Below are positions 25,748 through 32,467 of a DNA stretch of 64,000 bases, piece after piece; within the stretch, counting starts at the first letter, position 1, and the number at the start of each line of letters is the position of its first letter. The position numbers were made by a program, and so were the translations under genes. Source of the stretch: Collimonas sp. OK607 (GTDB lineage Bacteria; Pseudomonadota; Gammaproteobacteria; Burkholderiales; Burkholderiaceae_D); the NCBI RefSeq assembly GCF_900111995.1, contig NZ_FOKF01000004.1:1-64000 (forward strand), given 5' to 3'. Under the pieces are notes generated by a model. It made no database searches, was not told the DNA's origin, and saw only the letters and a program-made list of their open reading frames with translations.

Positions 25748-26533
25748 TTATCGCCCTTCGTATCTGGGTTTGCGCTTTTCGATGAAGGCTTGCATGCCTT
25801 CCTTCTGATCCCGGCTGGCAAACAACAGCTGGTTGGCTTTGCGTTCCAGCATCAGTGCGACATCCAGTGGCGCATCCATGCCGGCGAGAACCACTTCCTT
25901 GATCTGCATTGCCGCCAGCGGTGGCATGGCGGCAATCGTGCGCGCCATTGCTAATGCTTCGGGTAAAACCTGGTCGTCGGCAACGACATTGCTGACCAGG
26001 CCCATGACTTGTGCTTCCCGCGCGGTGACCGGCTTGCCGGTCAATAAGATGCGCATGGCGTTGAATTTGCCGACTGCGCGCACCAGGCGCTGCGTGCCAC
26101 CGATGCCGGGCATGATGCCGATGCGGATTTCCGGCTGGGCGAAGCTGGCGCTTTCGCCGGCGATGACAATGTCACAATGCATCGCCAATTCGTTGCCGCC
26201 GCCAAATGCATACCCGCATACCGCCGCGATGACCGGTTTGGGGCAACGCTCGATGGGCGCCCACACCCGTTCCGTATGGCGCTGCAAGATATCTATGGCG
26301 CCGGCATCCGCCATGCTCTTGATATCGCCGCCTGCGGCGAACACTTTCTCACCCCCGGTGAGGACGATAACCCGCACCGACGCATCGGCCGACAGTTCGG
26401 TAAAGGCTTCCGAGAGCCGCGCCTGCAAACTCAGGCTGAGGGCGTTCGTGGCATCGGGCCGGTTCAGCAAGACCACCGCCACACCTGCTTCGGGGCGTTC
26501 GACAATCAATTCAGATGCGCCTGGATCGGACAC
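25748..26533 (-). CDS. Enoyl-CoA hydratase, canonical crotonase
   Basis: A 261-residue crotonase with both catalytic glutamates, in GGGNELAMHCD and AQPEIRIGIMPG, and the oxyanion loops FAAGGDIK and CGYAFGGG. Unlike the two other crotonases in the window it should be a true 2-enoyl-CoA hydratase. Possible roles are C5 side-chain beta-oxidation (EchA19-like) or degradation of the HIP chain. It is divergent from the SDR/side-chain operon at 26698 and shares the site-8 regulatory region. kshA follows 139 bp downstream with its own dyad site. Confidence 0.9.
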   Translation of the reverse strand: MSDPGASELIVERPEAGVAVVLLNRPDATNALSLSLQARLSEAFTELSADASVRVIVLTGGEKVFAAGGDIKSMADAGAIDILQRHTERVWAPIERCPKPVIAAVCGYAFGGGNELAMHCDIVIAGESASFAQPEIRIGIMPGIGGTQRLVRAVGKFNAMRILLTGKPVTAREAQVMGLVSNVVADDQVLPEALAMARTIAAMPPLAAMQIKEVVLAGMDAPLDVALMLERKANQLLFASRDQKEGMQAFIEKRKPRYEGR

Positions 26534-26609
26534 GTATTTCTCCCATAACGATATTCAATTGCAGCTTTGTGCACTACAGGCAAATCATCGTATTCAGGGA
26601 GTTCCGGAA

Positions 26610-26629
26610 CATCGTCCTTTCGGACGTAT
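26610..26629. promoter_or_regulatory. Island dyad, site 8 (bidirectional)
   Basis: CATCGTCC-tttc-GGACGTAT. It is flanked at exactly 20 bp on both sides: TATAGT (26650-26655) toward the side-chain operon and GATGAT (26589 down to 26584) toward the crotonase. One dyad could therefore serve two promoters. Confidence 0.75.
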
Positions 26630-26697
26630 TAAGGGTTGCTTCGTTCTCCTATAGTAGCCATACACGATACAACCCACGATACAACCGCGAAACGAAT

Positions 26698-27474
26698 ATG
26701 GCTGACACCGATAAATACAAACAGCGCCTGGTACTGATCACCGGCGGCACAAAAGGCATTGGCCGCGGCATCGCAGAAGCGTTCCTGGCCATGCATGACA
26801 ACGTGATCGTTTGTGCACGCACTAGTCCCGATACTTTGCCGGCCGCAGGTGGCCGCACAGCCAGCTTCATCGCCTGCGACGTCAAAGATCCCGAAGCGGT
26901 CAAAGCCTTGATTACTACTATAGGTGAACGCTACGGCCGACTCGACGTGCTAATCAATAACGCCGGCGGCAGTCCATCGGCCGACGCCGCCACGGCATCG
27001 CCGCGCTTTCATGAAAGCGTGATCAAGCTGAACCTGCTGGCGCCGCTGAACCTGGCCCAAGCGGCGAATGCGCTGATGCAGCAACAGCCGGACGGCGGCG
27101 TGATCGTCTTCGTCGGCAGCATCAGCGGCTTAAGGCCATCGCCTGGCACGGCAGCCTATGGCGCCGCCAAGGCCGGCGTACTCAGCCTGGTGACCTCGTT
27201 GGCGGTTGAATGGGCGCCCAAGGTGCGCGTGGTGGCGGTCAGCCCGGGGCTGGTCCAGACCGAACAATCGCATCTGCACTACGGCAACGAAGCCGGAATT
27301 GCCGCCGTCGGCGCCACCATCCCGGCCGGCCGCATGGCGGTGCCGGCCGATATTGCCAATGCCTGTCTGTTTGTCGCCTCACCGCAGGCGGCTTATATGA
27401 GCGGTGCCAATCTGTTGTTGCACGGCGGCGGCGAAAAGCCTGCCTTCCTTGTTGCGGCAAACGCCGGCGCCTGA
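26698..27474 (+). CDS. SDR dehydrogenase at head of the side-chain operon
   Basis: A 258-residue SDR with TGGTKGIGRGIA, NNAGGSP and a Ser...Tyr-x3-Lys site (VGSISGLRPS; AAYGAAKAG). It starts at ATG 26698, after the site-8 promoter (predicted start about 26662); the longer open frame begins upstream of that promoter and is rejected. As first gene of the operon for the C3 side chain (chsH2, chsE1, chsH1, ltp2, chsE2) it could be a 3-hydroxyacyl-CoA dehydrogenase or a 17-hydroxysteroid dehydrogenase acting on the retro-aldol product. The sequence does not decide. Confidence 0.87.
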   Translation: MADTDKYKQRLVLITGGTKGIGRGIAEAFLAMHDNVIVCARTSPDTLPAAGGRTASFIACDVKDPEAVKALITTIGERYGRLDVLINNAGGSPSADAATASPRFHESVIKLNLLAPLNLAQAANALMQQQPDGGVIVFVGSISGLRPSPGTAAYGAAKAGVLSLVTSLAVEWAPKVRVVAVSPGLVQTEQSHLHYGNEAGIAAVGATIPAGRMAVPADIANACLFVASPQAAYMSGANLLLHGGGEKPAFLVAANAGA

Positions 27475-27502
27475 TAACCCCGTCATCTAAAGGAGCAAAG
27501 CT

Positions 27503-28486
27503 GTGGCTGAACATGAGTGGATGAAAGAGATCCGCAACCTGGTGGGCAAGGAATACGGCCGCGTGTACGGCTGGGATCCGGTCAATGCGCCGATGGCGCG
27601 CCAGTGGTGCGAAGTAATGGGAATTAGCAATCCTGTGTATGCCGATGCAACTCTGGCAACTACTATCCACGGCAAGACCGTGGTGCCGCCGGCCATGCTG
27701 CAGGTATGGTGCATGGAGGGCTTGCACATGAATAACTACCCTCCCGGTTCAACGACTGAAAATCCGTATGAAGCGTTGAAACTGATCGAAGCGCATGGCT
27801 ATCCGGCCGTGGTCGCGGTGAACTCCGAACTTGAGTTCGACCGCTATCTGACGGCCGGTGAAAAAGTGTATTACACCACCCGGCTCGATGCGATCGGTGA
27901 GGAAAAGGCAACGGGACTCGGAACCGGCTATTTCGTCACGCTGATCATGACCTTCTTTGCCGAAGGCACCAAGTCGCGGGCGGAGGCCGATGAAAAGGTC
28001 GGGCAGCTTTTATTCCGTGTCTTTAAATTCCGTCCGGCCGCTGCCGTTGCTGCTCCAGCTCCAGCTGAAGTCCCGCAAAAAGCCAAGCCGAAGCGTCCGG
28101 TGCCAGGTGTCAGCGACGATACCCGCTTTTTCTGGGAAGGCACCAGGCAGGGCAAGTTGCTGATACAGCGTTGCACTGCCTGCAAGACCTTGCGTCATCC
28201 GCCCGGTCCGGTATGCCCGAGCTGCCATTCCTTCGAATGGGATGCGCAACAGGCATCCGGCCGCGGCAAGCTGTATTCCTTTGTTGTCATGCATTACCCC
28301 GAAGTGGCGCCATTCGATCATCCCAATCCGATTGGATTGATCGAGCTGGAAGAGGGCACCCGGCTGGTGGCGCAACTGGTTGGCGTCAAGTCAGAAGAGC
28401 TGGAAATCGGCCAGTCTTTGCAGGTCGAGTTCCACAATTTCGACGATGACATGACGCTGCCGCTGTTCCGGCCGGTGCCACGGTAA
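27503..28486 (+). CDS. chsH2: ChsH2-type MaoC plus DUF35 protein
   Basis: A 327-residue two-domain protein: a degenerate MaoC hot-dog domain (about 1-175), a Pro/Ala linker (about 176-200), and a DUF35 domain with the zinc ribbon C-x2-C...C-x2-C (RCTACKTL; VCPSCHS) and an OB fold. This is exactly ChsH2, which joins ChsH1 to hydrate the delta-17(20) enoyl-CoA and whose DUF35 domain binds the Ltp2 aldolase. GTG 27503 follows AAAGGAG (27489-27495). Confidence 0.94.
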   Translation: MAEHEWMKEIRNLVGKEYGRVYGWDPVNAPMARQWCEVMGISNPVYADATLATTIHGKTVVPPAMLQVWCMEGLHMNNYPPGSTTENPYEALKLIEAHGYPAVVAVNSELEFDRYLTAGEKVYYTTRLDAIGEEKATGLGTGYFVTLIMTFFAEGTKSRAEADEKVGQLLFRVFKFRPAAAVAAPAPAEVPQKAKPKRPVPGVSDDTRFFWEGTRQGKLLIQRCTACKTLRHPPGPVCPSCHSFEWDAQQASGRGKLYSFVVMHYPEVAPFDHPNPIGLIELEEGTRLVAQLVGVKSEELEIGQSLQVEFHNFDDDMTLPLFRPVPR

Positions 28487-28495
28487 GGGGCCGTC

Positions 28496-29632
28496 ATGGA
28501 TTTTCAATTAACAGAAGATCAACGTGCCTACGCGGCAACGGCACACGATGTATTTGCCGATTATTGCAGCGACGAGCAAATGCAGCGTTTCGATAAATCG
28601 GGATTGCCGTTCCAGCAGGATTTATGGCAACAGTGCATCGCCACCGGCTTGCACACCATGATCGTGCCGGAAGTCGAAGACGGTCTTGGCCTGGGCATGG
28701 CGGAACTGATCAACGTGCTGGAAGAGCAAGGCCAGGCATTGGCGCTGGTGCCGCTGTGGGAGCATCAGCTTGCTGCCGCTGCCCTGGCGGATTTCGGCAC
28801 ACCCGGCTTGCGTCGGGATGTATTGGCAGCGGCGGTCGCCGGCACCGCGCTACTGACGGTGGCATTGGCATCCGTCGCTTCGCCTCAAGGTCACACGTTG
28901 CGGGCTGAAACAAACGACAGCGGCTGGGTCTTGAACGGGCACGCTACAGCCGTGCCGTTTGGCGGTTCTGCCACACATGCGCTGGTGGTAGCTGAAGTAG
29001 AAGGCGCCGCGCGTATTTTCCTGGCGGACTTAAGTGTCGCCGGGGTGCGTCGGATTACCGGCGTCAGCCAGCGTCATGAACAGATTGCCGACGTGTTTTT
29101 CGACAATGCACTGATCGGCACTGATGTGCTGCTGGCTGAGTCGGCCTTGCGCTGGCTGGAAAGCCGGGCGATTGCCTGCCTGGCCGCTTTGCAAGTGGGT
29201 GTCTCGGTGCAGCAATTGACGCGCACCGTGCAATACGTGAGCGAGCGCAAGCAGTTCGGCCGCCCGATCGGCACGTTCCAGCTGGTAGCCGGACAAATGG
29301 CGGACGGCCATATCGCCCTGGAAGCGTTGCGCACGTCGCTTTGGCAATTGACTTACCGGCTCGATGCCGGTGTCGGCGCCATGCCGCAAGCCTATGCCAC
29401 GCGCTACCTGGCGTGCGAGGCGGCGCATCGCATCGGACACATGGCGCAGCACGTGCACGGCGGTATCGGAGTCGATACCAGTTTTCCTATTCATCGCTTC
29501 CTGTTCTGGAGTCGCGCCTTGGGCGTCGCACTCGGCGGCACGGAGTGCAATCTTGCCAAGCTGGGCGACTGGCTTGCCGATCACGATTTATTGGGGTGGA
29601 AATATGACCTTGCAGAAGACAAAACATTTTGA
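28496..29632 (+). CDS. chsE1: Acyl-CoA dehydrogenase subunit, ChsE1/FadE28 type
   Basis: A 378-residue acyl-CoA dehydrogenase homologue with a reduced central domain and the C-terminal motif SERKQFGRPIGTFQLVAGQMAD. It probably forms the alpha2beta2 enzyme with the subunit encoded at 31263, which carries the canonical features. The complex dehydrogenates the 3-carbon side chain of steroid-22-oyl-CoA (ChsE1E2 in mycobacteria; Scd4AB in Pseudomonas). Its 3' end overlaps chsH1 by 29 bases. Confidence 0.9.
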   Translation: MDFQLTEDQRAYAATAHDVFADYCSDEQMQRFDKSGLPFQQDLWQQCIATGLHTMIVPEVEDGLGLGMAELINVLEEQGQALALVPLWEHQLAAAALADFGTPGLRRDVLAAAVAGTALLTVALASVASPQGHTLRAETNDSGWVLNGHATAVPFGGSATHALVVAEVEGAARIFLADLSVAGVRRITGVSQRHEQIADVFFDNALIGTDVLLAESALRWLESRAIACLAALQVGVSVQQLTRTVQYVSERKQFGRPIGTFQLVAGQMADGHIALEALRTSLWQLTYRLDAGVGAMPQAYATRYLACEAAHRIGHMAQHVHGGIGVDTSFPIHRFLFWSRALGVALGGTECNLAKLGDWLADHDLLGWKYDLAEDKTF

Positions 29633-30029
29633 AGAAATCGCGGTCGGCGACGAATTGCCGTCACTGTCGATCCCGATTACGGTACCGCTGATTGCCGGTG
29701 GCGCGATTGCCACGCGCGATTATTTTCCCGGACATCACGACCTGGAAGCCGCACGTGCACTGGGTTCGCCGCATATTTTCATGAATATCCTGACTACCAA
29801 CGGCCTGGTGCAGCGTTTCGTCGAGGATTGGGCAGGCAGCGCGGGCGTGCTGAAGTCGCTCAAGATAAAGCTGGGGGCACCCAATTATCCGGGTGACACC
29901 ATGACCTTCAGCGGACAAATCAGCAGCAAGGAAAGTGAAAGCCGCACCGTCGAAGTCAGCCTGAAGGGCAAAAATTCCATGGGAAATCACGTTACCGGCA
30001 CGGTCACCGTGCAGTTCCCTCACGTCTGA
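29604..30029 (+). CDS. chsH1: ChsH1-type MaoC hydratase subunit
   Basis: A 141-residue hot-dog protein starting at ATG 29604 inside the end of chsE1, behind GGGGTGGA. A much longer open frame exists upstream but runs through chsE1 in another register. Catalytic-type residues lie in RDYFPGHHDLEAARALGSPHIFMN. With ChsH2 it forms the heteromeric hydratase that hydrates C17-C20 before retro-aldol cleavage. Such a short gene nested in its neighbour is easily missed. Confidence 0.92.
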   Translation: MTLQKTKHFEEIAVGDELPSLSIPITVPLIAGGAIATRDYFPGHHDLEAARALGSPHIFMNILTTNGLVQRFVEDWAGSAGVLKSLKIKLGAPNYPGDTMTFSGQISSKESESRTVEVSLKGKNSMGNHVTGTVTVQFPHV

Positions 30030-30049
30030 CCAGGAAGGATTACCACCCC

Positions 30050-31246
30050 ATGTCTAATCAATCACATACTCAGTCCAATTCGATATCGGGGCGCGCTGCC
30101 ATTGTCGGCCTGGGCGCTACCGAGTTTTCCAAGAATTCCGGACGCACCGAACTGAAACTGGCGATGGAAGCCACGCTGCAAGCCTTGCGCGATGCCGGCA
30201 TCGATCCTAGCGAAGTGGACGGTTTTTGTTCCTATTCGGTCGACAAGGTGCCGGAATATGAAATCGCGCGTTTGCTGGGTGCGCCGGATATCAAGTTCTT
30301 TTCGCAGATTCCGCATGGCGGCGGCGCTGCCTGCGCGCCGGTCATGCATGCCGCGATGGCGGTTGCCACCGGGATTGCCAAGACGGTGGTGGTGTATCGG
30401 GCAATGAACGAGCGTTCCTGGTATCGCTTCGGCAGCGGCAGCTACGGTTTCGGCGCCACACCGTTTTTCGAAAACGTCAATTACGGCTGGTATATGCCGC
30501 ACGGCTTGCATACGCCGGCCGCCTGGGTCGGCATGTTTGCCCGCCGTTACATGCATGAGTATGGCGCCACCAGTGAAGACTTCGGCCGCGTCTCGGTTGC
30601 CGTGCGCGATTTTGCCGCCACCAATCCGAATGCGTTTTTCTATGGCAAACCGATCACGCTGGAAGAGCATCAAGCCTCGCGCTGGATTTGCGAACCGTTG
30701 CGCTTGCTCGATTGCTGCCAGGAATCCGACGGTGCGGTTGCCATGATCATCACCTCGGTCGAACGGGCCCGCGATCTCAAACAAAAGCCGGTAATCATCA
30801 AGGCCGCGGCCCAAGGCCTCGCCGACGGCCAGCAGATCATGACCTCCTTTTATCGCAACGATATCGCCGGCCTGCCTGAGATGGGGCTGGTAGCCCGTCA
30901 GTTATGGGAGCAAAGCAGATTGACGCCGAGCGATATCCAGACCGCTGTCATCTATGACCATTTCACGCCTTTCGTCTTGCCGCAACTGGAAGAGTTCGGC
31001 TTTGTGAAACGCGGAGAAGCGAAGGATTTCGTGCGCGCCGGCCATCACGCGCGTGGCGGCCTGTTGCCGATCAATACTCACGGCGGACAGTTGGGCGAAG
31101 CCTACATCCACGGCATGAACGGCATCGCAGAAGGCGTACGCCAGGTGCGCGGCAGCGCCGTCAACCAGGTGCCGGATGTGCATAACGTGCTGGTGACTGC
31201 AGGCACGGGCGTGCCCACCAGCGGTTTGATTCTTGGCAACGCGTGA
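30050..31246 (+). CDS. ltp2: Ltp2-type steroid aldolase (thiolase superfamily)
   Basis: A 398-residue thiolase-fold lipid-transfer protein without the thiolase cysteine site; the C-terminal NTHGGQLGEAYIHGMN and the YDHFTPFVLPQLEEFGF segment match Ltp2. Ltp2 with the DUF35 domain of ChsH2 cleaves 17-hydroxy-20-carboxyl-CoA by retro-aldol reaction, giving the 17-ketone and propionyl-CoA. Order here is chsH2-chsE1-chsH1-ltp2-chsE2, shuffled relative to mycobacteria. AGGAAGGA lies 7 bases before the ATG. Confidence 0.93.
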   Translation: MSNQSHTQSNSISGRAAIVGLGATEFSKNSGRTELKLAMEATLQALRDAGIDPSEVDGFCSYSVDKVPEYEIARLLGAPDIKFFSQIPHGGGAACAPVMHAAMAVATGIAKTVVVYRAMNERSWYRFGSGSYGFGATPFFENVNYGWYMPHGLHTPAAWVGMFARRYMHEYGATSEDFGRVSVAVRDFAATNPNAFFYGKPITLEEHQASRWICEPLRLLDCCQESDGAVAMIITSVERARDLKQKPVIIKAAAQGLADGQQIMTSFYRNDIAGLPEMGLVARQLWEQSRLTPSDIQTAVIYDHFTPFVLPQLEEFGFVKRGEAKDFVRAGHHARGGLLPINTHGGQLGEAYIHGMNGIAEGVRQVRGSAVNQVPDVHNVLVTAGTGVPTSGLILGNA

Positions 31247-31262
31247 GCAGGGGAGACTTCAC

Positions 31263-32432
31263 ATGTTTGTAGACCTCACGCCGGAACAGCACAAGTTGCG
31301 CATCAAGGTGCGCGACTATTTCAACACCATGATGACGCCCGAACTGCGGATGCAGTTGCGCGGCGCCGAAAGCGGCGATCTGTTTCGCGACCTGATCCGG
31401 CAGATGGGCCGCGACGGCTGGCTGGCGGTCGGCTGGCCCAAGGAACACGGCGGCCAGGGTTATGCGGCCACCGAGCAAATGATTTTTTTCCAGGAAGCCA
31501 ATATTGCCGGCGCGCCGTTACCTTTCGTGACGATCAGCACGGTAGGACCGGCCCTGATGCAGCACGGATCGGCGCAGCAGCAAAAGAAATTCTTGCCGGG
31601 CATGGCCGCCGGCGAGATCATTTTCGCGATCGGCTATTCCGAGCCGAATGCCGGATCCGACCTGGCAACGTTGAGCACCCAGGCACGCCTTGACGGCGAG
31701 CGTTTCATCGTCAACGGCAACAAGTTGTGGACTTCCGGCGTGGAAGCGGCCGACTACGTGTGGCTGGCCGCTCGCACCAGTACTGAACTGGCGCGGCACA
31801 AGGGCGTATCGCTGCTGATAGTCGATACCAAGGCAGCTGGTTTTTCGCATACGCCAATCGATACGGTGGGCAACTCTACTGCTGCCACTTATTACGACAA
31901 TGTCGAGGTGCCGCTGGATATGCTGGTCGGCGAACTGAACGGCGGCTGGCGTTTGATCACGGCGCAGCTCAATCATGAACGACTCGGGCTTGGCTCCTGG
32001 TCGGACAAGGTGGTGGCGCAGTTCCGGCGCGTGCTGATCTGGGCGCGGGTCCGCGACGAGCACGGCCAGCGCGCAGCGGATCAGCCATGGGTCAGGCGTG
32101 CGCTTGCCGAGTGTTATGCGCGGCTGGAAGCGATGCGTCTGATCAATTTCCGCATTGCCGCGGATCTGGAAGCCGGATCGATGGATGTCGCTCTGGCGTC
32201 AACCACCAAAGTCTACGGCTCCGAAAGCGCCATAGAAATCTTGCGCAAGCTGACCGAAGTGGTGGGTGGCGGCGGGCTGGTGCGCTCGGGTTCCGCAGCG
32301 GCCCTGCTGATGGGTGAACTGGAATACGAAACGCGGGCGGCAACGCTGTTGACATTCGGCGGCGGCACCAATGAACTCCAGCGCGAACTGATAGCGCAGT
32401 TCGGGTTGAACATGCCGCGTCCGGTACGTTGA
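31263..32432 (+). CDS. chsE2: Acyl-CoA dehydrogenase subunit, ChsE2/FadE29 type
   Basis: A 389-residue acyl-CoA dehydrogenase with complete signature regions: GYSEPNAGSDLATL, NGNKLWTSGVEAADYVW and GGGTNELQRELIAQFGL. Partner of the short subunit at 28496 for delta-17(20) desaturation of the C3 side chain. ATG 31263 with GGGGAGA (31250-31256) is preferred over the longer frame that overlaps ltp2. The ligase fusion starts 35 bp after its stop. Confidence 0.9.
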   Translation: MFVDLTPEQHKLRIKVRDYFNTMMTPELRMQLRGAESGDLFRDLIRQMGRDGWLAVGWPKEHGGQGYAATEQMIFFQEANIAGAPLPFVTISTVGPALMQHGSAQQQKKFLPGMAAGEIIFAIGYSEPNAGSDLATLSTQARLDGERFIVNGNKLWTSGVEAADYVWLAARTSTELARHKGVSLLIVDTKAAGFSHTPIDTVGNSTAATYYDNVEVPLDMLVGELNGGWRLITAQLNHERLGLGSWSDKVVAQFRRVLIWARVRDEHGQRAADQPWVRRALAECYARLEAMRLINFRIAADLEAGSMDVALASTTKVYGSESAIEILRKLTEVVGGGGLVRSGSAAALLMGELEYETRAATLLTFGGGTNELQRELIAQFGLNMPRPVR

Positions 32433-32467
32433 GGTTAATTATAAAAATGAAACCGGGAGAGCACTTC

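Noticed and set aside
29364-29603. Upstream part of the long frame ending at 30029 as extra N-terminal sequence of ChsH1
   Set aside because: It lies wholly within chsE1 in another register; ATG 29604 with its own Shine-Dalgarno gives the normal ChsH1 size.
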